DNA of 64,000 bases from Streptomyces sp. E2N166 (GTDB taxonomy: Bacteria; Actinomycetota; Actinomycetes; Streptomycetales; Streptomycetaceae). The stretch spans positions 242,285-306,284 of the forward strand of contig NZ_RAIF01000006.1 in the NCBI RefSeq assembly GCF_003671715.1, written 5' to 3'. The notes under the pieces were generated by a model. That model saw only the letters and a list, made by a program, of their open reading frames with translations, was not told where the DNA came from and searched no databases. The position numbers and the translations under genes were made by a program. Positions 17,697 to 26,289 of this stretch are shown here, in pieces. How positions within the stretch are numbered: position 1 is the stretch's first letter; every line of letters starts with the position of its first letter.

Positions 17697-19178
17697 ATGA
17701 ACCGCACACGCACGAACGACCGCTTCCCCCGCACTCGCAGCGGCAGCGCCGCCCCCACGATGAACGGCAGCCGATACGGTTCCCCGGCCCGCGTCGGCGG
17801 GCCGTTCCGTTCCAACGGCGGCGGCCGCGGCCGTCGTCCAGCCGCGGTGCAGGGCGAGTTCGCCCTCCCGGAGACGGTCACCCCGGCGCTCCCCGCCTCG
17901 GAAAGCTTCGCCGATCTCGACATGCCCGCGCAGCTGTTGGCCGCCCTCGGCGCGCAGGGCGTGACGGTTCCGTTCCCGATCCAGGGCGCGACCCTGCCGA
18001 ACTCCCTCGCCGGCCGCGACATCCTCGGCCGGGGACGCACCGGTTCCGGCAAGACCCTGGCCTTCGGGTTGGCCCTGCTGGCTCGTACGGCCGGGGAGCG
18101 TGCCGAGCCGCGGCAGCCGCTAGCACTGGTCCTCGTACCGACGCGTGAACTGGCGCAGCAGGTCACCGACGCGCTCACGCCGTACGCCCGGTCGGTGAGG
18201 CTGCGACTGACCACCGTCGTGGGCGGGGTGCCGATCGGCAGGCAGGCCAGCGCGCTCCGCGGCGGCGTCGAGGTCGTTGTCGCCACCCCCGGGCGCCTCA
18301 AGGACCTCATCGAGCGCGGCGACTGCCGGCTGGACCGGGTCCGCGTCACCGTTCTCGACGAGGCGGACCAGATGGCCGACATGGGTTTCATGCCGCAGGT
18401 CACCGAGCTGCTCGACAAGGTGCGTCCCGGCGGCCAGCGCATGCTGTTCTCCGCCACTCTCGACCGCAACGTCGACCTGCTGGTGCGCCGCTACCTGAGC
18501 GACCCCGTCGTGCACTCCGTCGATCCGTCAGCCGGCGCGGTGACGACGATGGAGCACCATGTGCTGCACGTGCACGGCGCCGACAAGCACGCGGCCACCA
18601 CCGAGATCGCCGCACGCGAGGGCCGGGTGTTGATGTTCCTGGACACCAAGCACGCCGTCGACCGTCTCACCGAGCAACTCCTCAGCAGCGGGGTCCGGGC
18701 CGCCGCCCTGCACGGAGGCAAGTCGCAGCCGCAGCGGACCCGTACGCTGACGCAGTTCAAGAACGGGCATGTGAGCGTGCTGGTGGCGACCAACGTCGCG
18801 GCGCGCGGCATCCATGTCGACAACCTCGACCTTGTCGTCAACGTCGACCCCCCGACCGACCACAAGGACTACCTCCACCGCGGCGGCCGTACGGCCCGTG
18901 CCGGCGAGTCCGGCAGCGTCGTCACCTTGGTCACGCCGTCCCAGCGCCGCGCCGTAACCCGCCTCATGGCGACGGCCGGCATCGTCCCGCAGACCACGCA
19001 GGTCCGGGCCGGGGCGGAGGCCCTGCACCGCATCACCGGCGCCCAGGCTCCCTCCGGTGTCCCGGTCGTCATCACCGCACCGGTGGCTGAGCGCCCCAAG
19101 AAGCGTGGCGCCACCTCGCGGGGCCGACGCCGCCCGGCTTCGGCGGCCCGACGGCCTGTCACGGAGGCGGCAGCCTAG
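17697..19178 (+). CDS. DEAD-box ATP-dependent RNA helicase
   Basis: RNA helicase of 493 residues. A basic, glycine-rich N-terminal tail of about 60 residues precedes the Q motif (SFADLDMPAQLLAAL...PFPIQ). Motif I is GRTGSGKT (about residue 116), Ia PTREL, GG, TPGRL, motif II DEAD (about 220), III SAT, then V ARGIHV and VI HRGGRTARAG. The C-terminus is arginine-rich (RGRRRP). GAGGAAGG precedes ATG 17697. An imperfect stem (17581-17611) in the leader may act in cold regulation. Acts on structured RNA, probably with the neighbouring cold-shock protein. Confidence 0.94.
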   Translation: MNRTRTNDRFPRTRSGSAAPTMNGSRYGSPARVGGPFRSNGGGRGRRPAAVQGEFALPETVTPALPASESFADLDMPAQLLAALGAQGVTVPFPIQGATLPNSLAGRDILGRGRTGSGKTLAFGLALLARTAGERAEPRQPLALVLVPTRELAQQVTDALTPYARSVRLRLTTVVGGVPIGRQASALRGGVEVVVATPGRLKDLIERGDCRLDRVRVTVLDEADQMADMGFMPQVTELLDKVRPGGQRMLFSATLDRNVDLLVRRYLSDPVVHSVDPSAGAVTTMEHHVLHVHGADKHAATTEIAAREGRVLMFLDTKHAVDRLTEQLLSSGVRAAALHGGKSQPQRTRTLTQFKNGHVSVLVATNVAARGIHVDNLDLVVNVDPPTDHKDYLHRGGRTARAGESGSVVTLVTPSQRRAVTRLMATAGIVPQTTQVRAGAEALHRITGAQAPSGVPVVITAPVAERPKKRGATSRGRRRPASAARRPVTEAAA

Positions 19179-19236
19179 AACCGTCCTGATCAGAAGGCTG
19201 GCCCATCAGTTGACCGAACACCGCAGGAGGCACTTC

Positions 19237-19641
19237 TTGACGCTGGCCCAGACGCAAACGCGCCCGATGAGCACCGACGCCGCATACCCGACGGCCGCCG
19301 ACGCCATGGACGCGGCCGGGCTTCATGTCTGGGAGGACATGACCGTCGAGGTGGCACTGTCCGTCATGGCTGCCGCCCACACGGGTCACCTCGTCGTCCG
19401 CGACGAAGACGGGCAGTACACCGGCCTGGTCACCCGGGACCGGCTCAATACCGTGCGGGACGGTTCCGGATATTCGGACCGGGTCCGTCTACGCGACATC
19501 ACCGGGAGCGACGGGCCGGTCGCTCCCCCGCTGACCACACTGGCCGATGCCGAGCGCGCAATCCGTCACCGGCGGCTGGGGGCCCTGCCCGTGGTCTACG
19601 GACACGGCAACGCCCTGGGCGTTCTCGCCCACTCCCGCTGA
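19237..19641 (+). CDS. CBS-domain protein
   Basis: A 134-residue protein that is almost entirely one pair of CBS motifs: AADAMDAAGLHVWEDMTVEV...GHLVVRDEDGQYTGLVTRDRL and a second one ending RRLGALPVVYGHGNALGVL. Such modules bind adenine nucleotides and sense energy state. TTG 19237 is chosen because AGGAGG lies 6 nt upstream; ATG 19267 is an alternative. It follows the DEAD-box helicase in the conserved cold-shock gene group. Confidence 0.82.
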   Translation: MTLAQTQTRPMSTDAAYPTAADAMDAAGLHVWEDMTVEVALSVMAAAHTGHLVVRDEDGQYTGLVTRDRLNTVRDGSGYSDRVRLRDITGSDGPVAPPLTTLADAERAIRHRRLGALPVVYGHGNALGVLAHSR

Positions 19642-19690
19642 CCAGCCTCGCCATGGTCGGTCCCTGCCCCTCTACTCGCTGTGAGGCATC

Positions 19691-20005
19691 ATGCGCTGTG
19701 TCATCGCCCGCTTTCCGTTCGAGCTCACCAAGGGCGGCGTGCTCGAAACGATGAAGGGCGTCAAGCCCGAGCCGGTCACCGGCGACTCAGTGATCATCGG
19801 ACGCCGCCACTATCCCGCCAAGCAGGTCGGCCAGGTCATCACCCACCAGGACCGCCGTGACTTCAGCGGCGGCGAGGTCCTCCGGGCCATGGCCCGGCTC
19901 GGCTTCACCTGCCGTACCGCTCCCGAGGCTGCGACCGTGACCGCGAGGATCGTCGACCCGCTCCAGCGGGCGTCCGCGATGCTCGGCGCCCCCTTGTCCG
20001 TCTGA
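19691..20005 (+). CDS. SCO5918-family conserved protein
   Basis: Conserved actinobacterial protein of 104 residues that starts MRCVIARFPFELTKGGV and contains KPEPVTGDSVIIGRRHYPAKQVGQVIT. I recognise it as the SCO5918 family, named for the S. coelicolor gene next to the cold-shock/DEAD helicase genes. No catalytic motif is visible and no function is known. The synteny here (cold-shock protein, helicase, CBS protein, this gene) suggests a role in the cold or RNA-structure response. A perfect terminator follows at 20035. Confidence 0.8.
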   Translation: MRCVIARFPFELTKGGVLETMKGVKPEPVTGDSVIIGRRHYPAKQVGQVITHQDRRDFSGGEVLRAMARLGFTCRTAPEAATVTARIVDPLQRASAMLGAPLSV

Positions 20006-20034
20006 CCCGGCGGAAGAGGCACGGACAAACAGTG

Positions 20035-20074
20035 GTCGGGGCCCCCACCGGCGTACACGGGTGGGGGCCCCGAC
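20035..20074 (+). terminator. Terminator closing the cold-shock group
   Basis: Perfect 15-bp stem GTCGGGGCCCCCACC ... GGTGGGGGCCCCGAC with a 10-nt loop. It may serve both strands, since a minus-strand gene ends at 20127. Confidence 0.85.
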
Positions 20075-20126
20075 CGCGTGCGCGGCGTGCCCGGCCGGCG
20101 ACGGCCTGCGGACGGGAGCCAGGTGC

Positions 20127-20486
20127 TCAGTACTCGGAGTAGCTGAAGTCACCCACGGTCCAGGCGCTGACGTCCTCGATCGCCACGCGGTACATCCCGC
20201 CTGTTTCCGGGATCCCCATCGTGCCCTGCAGAATGCGCGCGACATGGAAGTGCAGGTGCGTGGGCGGTCCGTCTCTCTCTACAGGAGCGTCGAAGACGGC
20301 AGAGAACTCGCCGAGGTCGGCGGAGCCCGCCAGTACCTCCGACACTCTCTGTCGCCACACGGCTTCGGGAGCCAGGCGACCCGTTAGGACAGCGCCACCG
20401 GTGACCACGGTCAGGGACATCCGACTGCTTTGCCCGGACTCCACGAGGGCGACAATGTCAACGATCAGCCCGTCAGACTTCGGCAT
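20127..20486 (-). CDS. Conserved hypothetical protein, possibly leaderless
   Basis: A 119-residue protein with no transmembrane segment and no motif I recognise (MPKSDGLIVDIVALVESG ... THLHFHVARILQGTMGI ... WTVGDFSYSEY). Composition and codon bias look like a real gene. ATG 20486 begins the plausible part; there is no ribosome binding site, but TATAGAAT lies at 20495-20502 on the coding strand, so the transcript may start within a few bases of the ATG. It is monocistronic as far as can be seen. Confidence 0.65.
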   Translation of the reverse strand: MPKSDGLIVDIVALVESGQSSRMSLTVVTGGAVLTGRLAPEAVWRQRVSEVLAGSADLGEFSAVFDAPVERDGPPTHLHFHVARILQGTMGIPETGGMYRVAIEDVSAWTVGDFSYSEY

Positions 20487-20698
20487 GAGACGGGATTCTA
20501 TACGCCAAGCGGCCTGGGCAGTGACACTATTCGTCGGGTGGGGCTCACGGGCCCTGCTGCCCAAGGCCCGGGCATCACCGTTCCCGATCGTCATTCCCCT
20601 CTGGCGTCGCTCGTGCCGCAGGTCCTGATCGGTCTCCTGGGACGGCCCGGAAGCCCGGCCCTGTACGGCGATGCCCCCTGTTCCGTTCCGCCGGAGGG

Positions 20699-21139
20699 TC
20701 AGGCTGCCTGGGTGAGTTCTGCGCGGCCGAAGAGGATCGCGTAGCCGGAGGGGAGCTGGGCGAGGACGCGGTCGAGCAGGTCGGGCCCGGCGATGCGGGC
20801 GACGACGCCCAGGACGGATCCGACGTCCCAGCGGGTGGTGGCCAGGGTGCCGCCGGTACGAGTGGCGAGGTCCCTGACGAAGGCCCAGCCGGTCATCGAG
20901 TCGGTGGCGGGAATCTGGGCGGCGAAGACCTGTGCGGCTTCGCGGGGCAGGCGGGCTGCCAGCTCTACGCGTTCCTCGCCGGTGACGCGGCGGCCGAGGG
21001 CGGCCAGGACGGCAAGGACGACTTCCTCGGCCCGTTCACGCGTGGGGTAGGCGCCGTTGTAGCGGACCTGCTCCAGCATCTGGCCGTACGACATGGCCGG
21101 GATGGTGGTGAGCGTCGCCGGGGCCGTCTTGGTCTGCAT
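20699..21139 (-). CDS. DUF2267 protein
   Basis: A 146-residue protein of the DUF2267 family, which folds as two similar helical halves. The hallmarks are YGQMLEQVRYNGAYPTRERA at the start of the first half, LPREAAQVFAAQIP, and LPSGYAILFGRAE near the end. Function is unknown; in Streptomyces these genes often lie near stress genes, and here hsp18 and rheA are next door. A broken second copy lies directly upstream at 21212-21426. Confidence 0.8.
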   Translation of the reverse strand: MQTKTAPATLTTIPAMSYGQMLEQVRYNGAYPTRERAEEVVLAVLAALGRRVTGEERVELAARLPREAAQVFAAQIPATDSMTGWAFVRDLATRTGGTLATTRWDVGSVLGVVARIAGPDLLDRVLAQLPSGYAILFGRAELTQAA

Positions 21140-21211
21140 CGGTGATGGGTGCCTTTCTCGCTCGTGAGGTGGGGTGACGGTGTGGGCCGGTGACCGCGGA
21201 CACGGCATGTG

Positions 21212-21426
21212 TCAGTCACCGGACGTGGTGTCGAAGGTCGTGGTGTCCTGCGGCCGGCGGAAGAGCAGGTCATATCCGGGTGGGAGCTGCGGCAGGATGC
21301 GGCCCGCCCGTACCTCGCCGACCAGGTGGGGGGCGTGCCAATCAGTCCCAGCACGGCGTGCGCGGTACGGTCAGCCGCCCCGCGGGTCTCGTACTCGCCG
21401 CGTTCCTGTATCTGGTCGAGGAACAC
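21212..21426 (-). pseudogene. Truncated, frameshifted DUF2267 gene
   Basis: Two minus-strand pieces in different frames carry the two ends of a DUF2267 protein: FLDQIQERGEYETRGAADRT...AVLGLIGTP at the 5' side (from 21426) and LVGEVRAGRILPQLPPGYDL...FRR at the 3' side, ending at a stop at 21212. The core, about 60 residues, is deleted. The intact copy at 20699-21139 lies immediately downstream, so deletion may have followed a tandem duplication. Confidence 0.62.
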
Positions 21427-21568
21427 GTCCCGGCATGGCCGTCGGGCTCCCCCTTGCCCCGGCGGTCCGACGGTCCGGCGGTCCGACGGTCCGGCGGTCC
21501 GTGCAGGCGGGCGGAGGGCGGGCGCTGCGGGAGCCTTGCCCGCCCTCCGCCGCCGTGGTGGCTCCGCG

Positions 21569-22006
21569 TCAGCCGGAGAGCTCCTTGCGGTCCGCGCCGC
21601 CGCTGACGGAGATCTTGCGAGGCTTGGCCCGCTCGGCGATCGGGACGCGCAGGGTCAGCACGCCCGACTCGTAGTCGGCGCTGATGTGTTCGGTGTCCAG
21701 GGAGTCGGCCAGTACCACCTGGCGGGAGAAGACACCCAGGGGGCGCTCCGAGAGCTCCATCTGGACGTCGTCGCTCTTGGTGACGGGACGGCGTTCGGCC
21801 TTGACGGTCAGCATGTTCCGCTCGACGTCGATGTCGATCGCGGCCGGATCGACACCTGGCAGGTCGAGGGCGATCACGTAGGCGTCGCCCTCCCGGTAGG
21901 CGTCCATGGGCATCGCCGACGGACGCGACCAGGTGCCGGACGTGCTGCCGAAGAGCTGCTGGGTGAGTCGGTCGAACTCACGGAAAGGGTCGGTGCGCAT
22001 CAGCAT
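21569..22006 (-). CDS. hsp18: Hsp20/alpha-crystallin small heat-shock protein (Hsp18-type)
   Basis: Small heat-shock chaperone of 145 residues. It begins MLMRTDPFREFDRLTQQLFG as in Streptomyces Hsp18, has the alpha-crystallin domain in the middle (about 35-130, with GVFSRQVVLADSLD and SGVLTLRVPI) and a C-terminal tail with basic residues. ATG 22006 follows GGAGGTG by 7 nt. The promoter region holds a perfect TGTCATC-N5-GATGACA repeat at 22069-22087, the RheA operator pattern, and the divergent gene is the RheA-like regulator. Heat-inducible expression by loss of RheA binding is therefore expected. Confidence 0.9.
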   Translation of the reverse strand: MLMRTDPFREFDRLTQQLFGSTSGTWSRPSAMPMDAYREGDAYVIALDLPGVDPAAIDIDVERNMLTVKAERRPVTKSDDVQMELSERPLGVFSRQVVLADSLDTEHISADYESGVLTLRVPIAERAKPRKISVSGGADRKELSG

Positions 22007-22068
22007 CGTGAAACACCTCCAGTACGAGCAGAACCGCTCATGCGCTGCTTCCTGTAATTCTTGTAGCA

Positions 22069-22087
22069 TGTCATCGAATGGATGACA
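22069..22087. promoter_or_regulatory. RheA-type operator (TGTCATC-N5-GATGACA)
   Basis: A perfect inverted repeat, arms 22069-22075 and 22081-22087 around gaatg, in the hsp18/rheA intergenic region. From memory this is exactly the element bound by the thermosensor repressor RheA in S. albus. Confidence 0.85.
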
Positions 22088-22093
22088 AGCTAA

Positions 22094-22116
22094 GGCGTCA
22101 CCCGACGGGTGACGCC
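22094..22116. repeat. Perfect 10-bp inverted repeat before the rheA start
   Basis: GGCGTCACCC at 22094-22103 and GGGTGACGCC at 22107-22116 with loop gac, ending 18 nt before the rheA ATG. It would form a stable hairpin in the rheA leader, next to the ribosome binding site (GTGGAGGTG), or it may be a second protein site. Confidence 0.7.
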
Positions 22117-22134
22117 CTCGAGTGGAGGTGAATC

Positions 22135-22791
22135 ATGACCGCGGACGCCCAGAAAGCCGGTACGCAGCCCGCGTCGTTCCTCGCCGCCAAGGCTGCACTG
22201 GCAGCGATTGACGAAGCCGTCCACACCGCCCAGGGACCGCAGACCGCGGAGCGGCCCGGCACCGAGGTCAGTCCCGACCAGGCCCTGGCCGCGCTGCTGC
22301 TCCTGCGCCAGGTCCGCGCCCGCCTCGCGGGATGGGAAACGGGGCTGATCGAAACCGCACGTGACGCGGGGGCCAGCTGGGCCGACCTCGCCCACCCCCT
22401 TGGTGTCGCCAGTCGGCAGGCCGCCGAACGCCGCTATCTGCGCCTGCGCCCCGGAGCCCCCGGCTCCACCGGCGAACAGCGCGTACAAGCCACCCGGGAC
22501 CGCCGCGCCGCCGACCGCACCGTCACCGCCTGGGCCCGCGGCAACGCTGCCGACCTGCGCCAGCTCGCCGGCCAGGTCATCGCCCTCACCGACCTCCCGG
22601 CCAAGGCCCGCAACCCCCTCCTGCAGGCACTCGGCCACGACGACGCCGCCGGTCTCATCGATCCTCTGACCCGCGCCCGCGACCACCTCGCGGCCGACCA
22701 CTCAGACCTCGTCGTCCGTATCGACAACCTCACCCGCCGCACAGACCAGCTCCGCACCCCGGGGCACGGGAAACGCCAGTCCCCCGGGTGA
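22135..22791 (+). CDS. rheA: RheA-like HSP18 repressor
   Basis: Protein of 218 residues divergent from hsp18. It matches what Streptomyces annotations call the HSP18 transcriptional regulator: a mostly helical protein with a helix-turn-helix-like part (ARDAGASWADLAHPLGVASRQAAERRYLRL, about residues 78-107). RheA in S. albus is a temperature-sensing repressor that leaves its operator on heating. Evidence for this call is the divergent position, the perfect RheA operator between the genes, and the size (RheA is about 230 residues). GGAGGTG lies just ahead of ATG 22135. Confidence 0.78.
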   Translation: MTADAQKAGTQPASFLAAKAALAAIDEAVHTAQGPQTAERPGTEVSPDQALAALLLLRQVRARLAGWETGLIETARDAGASWADLAHPLGVASRQAAERRYLRLRPGAPGSTGEQRVQATRDRRAADRTVTAWARGNAADLRQLAGQVIALTDLPAKARNPLLQALGHDDAAGLIDPLTRARDHLAADHSDLVVRIDNLTRRTDQLRTPGHGKRQSPG

Positions 22792-22924
22792 CAGGCGGCT
22801 CCCTCCATCCCCACGTAGTGGTCGGACAGCTGTGTCAGCTCGTGCGGGGCACAGTTCCTGCTGCAGGGGCGGCCGACGGACAGCTTCAGATCCGTGCCGC
22901 CTGGCCGTCTTCTTGGGCAAGCAC

Positions 22925-22954
22925 AGTGGCCCTACGCCTGCTTGTAGGGCCACT
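22925..22954. terminator. Bidirectional terminator between rheA and the MerR gene
   Basis: Perfect 11-bp stem AGTGGCCCTAC ... GTAGGGCCACT (22925-22935 and 22944-22954) with an 8-nt loop, in the gap between two convergent genes. Confidence 0.75.
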
Positions 22955-23027
22955 CACCGTCCTGACCCTGCCGAACGCCTGCGGAGAGGCGACCGTCCCC
23001 GACCGCCATCCTCTCGAGCAGGCCAGG

Positions 23028-23372
23028 TCAGGCGTCGGTCTTGTCAGAGTGGTCAGCGGGACGTTGTCGCAGCTGCTCGTTGATGCGCTGGGCCTCCTCG
23101 AGCTGATCTTCGAGGACGATGATCCGGCAGGCGGCCTCGACGGCGGTGCCGGCGTCGACGAGTTCGCGGGCGCGGGCAGCGATGCGCAGTTGGTAGCGGG
23201 AGTAGCGGCGATGGCCGCCTTCGGAACGCAGGGGGGTGATCAGGCGGTGTTCGCCCAGGGACCGGAGGAAGGCGGGGGTGGTGCCGAGCATGTCGGCGGC
23301 CCGGCCCATGGTGTAGGCGGGATAGTCGTCGTCATCGAGCGGGACGGCGGGGCGGGTACTGCCAGGGGGCAT
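23028..23372 (-). CDS. MerR-family transcriptional regulator (short)
   Basis: A 114-residue protein with the MerR winged helix ([20 protein letters not shown]...[20 protein letters not shown], about 20-65) and a coiled-coil tail ([21 protein letters not shown]). There is no C-terminal effector domain, so it may bind a peptide or no ligand. It resembles the HspR-like/short MerR regulators frequent in Streptomyces, but lacks clear HspR features. AGAAGAGG precedes ATG 23372. The target is unknown. Confidence 0.82.
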   Translation of the reverse strand: MPPGSTRPAVPLDDDDYPAYTMGRAADMLGTTPAFLRSLGEHRLITPLRSEGGHRRYSRYQLRIAARARELVDAGTAVEAACRIIVLEDQLEEAQRINEQLRQRPADHSDKTDA

Positions 23373-24455
23373 AGACCTCTTCTTTCGTGGGACGCGTCGA
23401 GGGGCCCGCGCGCCGACTGGCGCCCGGGCCCCGAGCTTTCAACACCATCTGCCGGCTGACGTACGCCGGCCTTCTTTTTCCGCTGCGGTCCGCCTGGGAG
23501 GGCGGGGCTGCGGGGATCGCGGATGCGTGACCGGGGACCACCTTCCAATCCGGGGCCTGCGGTACCCGGGCGGTCTTCCTCAGCCCGGGCGATCCTGATG
23601 GCGTTCTGCTCCTTACCTGTTGCGTGTTGATCCGTCTGTACTGCCGGGTTGCGCGGTACTGCTGTGCGGCCCCTGGGGCCGCTCGGCCCGGCAGCCAGTG
23701 GAGGAACCCGTCACTTCCGGCTCCACCACTCCGCTGCCGTGCCACCTTCTTCGACCTGCTGCACGGCAGTTCGTCTCTGCCGTGCCCATCGACTTCTGGG
23801 CTACGACGAGAACGTTACCCTCCGACGGCGGCAATGTCTACAGCAGACAGAACAGATTTACTCCATCCGTGGCTCCGAGGAACCTGTCGCTTTTACACCC
23901 GTAAGGGCTACCTGCCTGATTGAAGACCAACCGCGAGTGCCCGAGCCCGACGCAGCGGTGCAACCGATCAGGCGAGGAACTCTGCGCATGAACGGCGCCA
24001 CGGATGCCCGCCCGCCGACAGGGGCGAGGACGGGCGCTCGGCGGCAGTGCTCGCTGCGCATGTTCGGTGGCCGAGACCCGGCCGTCAGTCACCACCTGAT
24101 GGCAGGGCCCACCACACACGCGCGGCGCGCACGCCGTTGCCGGGGATCAGGGTCCGCTGTGGGGTCCGCCATGACCTGGCCACACAGGTACAGCGGGCGT
24201 GAAGATGCGGTCCACTCTTCCCTGCCCTTACTGCTGATCGAGTCCGACGAGTCCGGGCCCTGTTGGACCCGTACACCGGTCGCCTCCGGCTCCCAGAATT
24301 CGCTGCATCTGCCAGTCGACTCGCTTGCGGCCGGGGCCCGGCCCAGCTCCCTGTACCGGCGTGGCCTCCGCCGATGTCCCCAGCCATGGCGACCGGCTGT
24401 GCCGGTGGTGCGGGTGGTCACATGGGCCAGGTCGGCCAGGCCCCAAAGGCCGCGA
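23373..24455. other. About 1.1 kb with no recognisable gene
   Basis: A long plus-strand frame is open through this stretch but it is the antisense of the antiporter gene beyond 24456 and has no protein-like character here. Other frames are short with mixed codon use. GC-rich inverted repeats occur (for example around 23400-23435). Parts near 23810-23920 are unusually AT-rich for the window. I see no identifiable relic, tRNA or repeat of a mobile element. Confidence 0.5.
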
Positions 24456-25670
24456 TCAGACGGTGATGCGCGAGGGCTCGGTCTGCTCCGTGTCGGTGGC
24501 GGCCGGTGCCGGCTTCGCCCGACGGTGGCTGACACGGCGGGCCAGGGAGTCGGTGTAGCGGGCGGTGAGGGGACCGACGATGACGAGGATCAGGACGTAG
24601 GCGGTGGCCAGGGGGCCGATGCGGGGCTCGACGCCCACGGCGAGGCCGGCGATGACGATGGAGAACTCGCCGCGGGCGACCAGGGTGCCGCCCGCCCGCC
24701 AGCGGCCTCCGCCCTGGATTCCGGCGCGGCGTGCGGCATACCAGCCGGTGGCGACCTTCGTGAGGGCGGTGACGACGGCGAGGAGGAGGGCGGGGGCGAG
24801 GACGGGCGGGATGTCGGCGGGGTCGGTGGAAAGACCGAAGAAGACGAAGAAGACGGCGGCGAACAGGTCGCGCAGGGGCGTGAGGAGGTTGCTGGCGCCT
24901 TCGGCGACTTCCCCGGATACGGCGATGCCTACGAGGAAGGCGCCGACGGCGGCGGAGACCTGCAGTTCCTGGGCGAGGCCGGCGACGAGAAGGGTGAGCC
25001 CGAGGATGACCAGCAGGAGCATTTCCGCGTTGTCGGAGGAGACCGCCCGGCTGATCAGCCGTCCGTGACGGAGTGCGACGTAGAGGACGGCGCCGACAGT
25101 GCCCAGGGAGATCAGGAGTGTGACGGTGCCGCCAGCCAGGCTGACCCCGGCCAGGAGTGCGGTGAGGATCGGCAGGTAGAGGGCCATGGCAAGGTCCTCG
25201 ATGACGAGGACGCCGAGGACTACGGGCGTTTCACGGTTGCCGAGCCGCCGCAGGTCACCGAGAACCTTGGCGATCACGCCGGAGGACGAGATCCAGGTGA
25301 CACCGGCCAGCGCGACGGCGCCGACGGGCCCCCAGCCGAGGATCAGCGCGGCGATGGCGCCGGGCGTCGCGTTGAGAACGAAGTCCACTGCTCCCGAGGG
25401 GTATTGGGTCTTGAGGTTGGTGACCAGTTCCGAGGCGCTGTACTCCAGGCCGAGCAGGAGCAGCAGCAGGATGACGCCGATCTCGGCGCCGGTGGCGACG
25501 AACTCCTCGCTCGCCTGGAGGGGCAGGAGGCCGCCGTGGCCGAAGGCGAGCCCGGCCAGCAGGTACAGGGGGATGGGCGAGAAGCCCACCCGGCCGGCGA
25601 GGCGGCCCAGCAGGCCCAGGGCGAGGATGATGGCTCCGAGTTCGATGAGCAGGGCAGTGGTGTTGTGCAC
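24456..25670 (-). CDS. Kef-type (CPA2) cation:proton antiporter
   Basis: Integral membrane antiporter of 404 residues with about 12 hydrophobic segments. CPA2 features include LLLLLLGLEYSASEL (helix 3), ALAGVTWISSSGVIAKVLGD (helix 4 region), LVIEDLAMALYLPIL (the ED residues of helix 5/6) and a later GTLVARGEFSIVIAGLAV. It exchanges K+ or Na+ for protons. It has no fused TrkA-N domain. The start is GTG 25670 with GGAGG 10 nt upstream. In related genomes a TrkA-C-type regulatory subunit is usually encoded just upstream; here only a broken remnant (26290-26530) is seen. Confidence 0.88.
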   Translation of the reverse strand: MHNTTALLIELGAIILALGLLGRLAGRVGFSPIPLYLLAGLAFGHGGLLPLQASEEFVATGAEIGVILLLLLLGLEYSASELVTNLKTQYPSGAVDFVLNATPGAIAALILGWGPVGAVALAGVTWISSSGVIAKVLGDLRRLGNRETPVVLGVLVIEDLAMALYLPILTALLAGVSLAGGTVTLLISLGTVGAVLYVALRHGRLISRAVSSDNAEMLLLVILGLTLLVAGLAQELQVSAAVGAFLVGIAVSGEVAEGASNLLTPLRDLFAAVFFVFFGLSTDPADIPPVLAPALLLAVVTALTKVATGWYAARRAGIQGGGRWRAGGTLVARGEFSIVIAGLAVGVEPRIGPLATAYVLILVIVGPLTARYTDSLARRVSHRRAKPAPAATDTEQTEPSRITV

Positions 25671-25933
25671 GGGCGTCGGTCCTCCGGTTCGGCGACGGGC
25701 GTCTGTGCCTTCATGGCGACGGCAGTCGAGTGGGTGCTGCCGGTGAGGCGGGCGATGCGGCCAGGCATACGGGTTTGCTCGGTCGGACCGAGTGAGGCAT
25801 GCCGGGACCGGTCTCGGGTCATCGGATGATCACGACCGGCGGGGAGAGGCACCGTTCGGTCAGGCAGGGCCGGGGCAGCGGTGTCCAGGGGCGGCTTCGG
25901 CTCCCCCGCCCGCGTGTGCGTCGGACCGGGCGG

Positions 25934-26077
25934 TCAGATACCGGAAGCAGTACTGCCCGAGTCGGGGACGCTGTCCCGGGCCGTGTTGTCGATGCGTACC
26001 GTCCTGGCGACCACGCCGGGCGCACGGCAGGAAGGCCCGGCAGTGGGCAGGTCAACGGCCCGGATGATCCGATCCAT
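25934..26077 (-). CDS. Possible small protein, unknown
   Basis: A 47-residue frame MDRIIRAVDLPTAGPSCR... ending SDSGSTASGI-like residues. Support is limited to a good ribosome binding site (GGGGGGAAG, 5 nt before ATG 26077) and position upstream of the antiporter on the same strand. No family is recognised. Confidence 0.28.
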   Translation of the reverse strand: MDRIIRAVDLPTAGPSCRAPGVVARTVRIDNTARDSVPDSGSTASGI

Positions 26078-26289
26078 GGCACTTCCCCCCATCACACCGA
26101 GAGCCGGACCCGCCGCAAGACAAGCCCCACACAATGAGCAATCGACCGCTCAATGGAGCGATGCGGCTCGAGGCGAATTTTACCGCATGCCGAATACCGC
26201 CTGAGCCGCAAGTAATCGCATACAGCAACAAGTAGGCCGGGGAGAGCGGCAACTCGCTGGACACTTGTCTACTTTCGCCAGTCGGCCGA

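Noticed and set aside
23690-23740. A possible tRNA end (GTGGAGGAACCCG ... CTCCACCA)
   Set aside because: No cloverleaf can be folded and the D and T arms are not present.
23649-25829. A 726-codon plus-strand frame over the antiporter region
   Set aside because: The minus strand encodes a well-defined CPA2 antiporter there; the plus frame is an acidic, glycine-rich antisense artefact.
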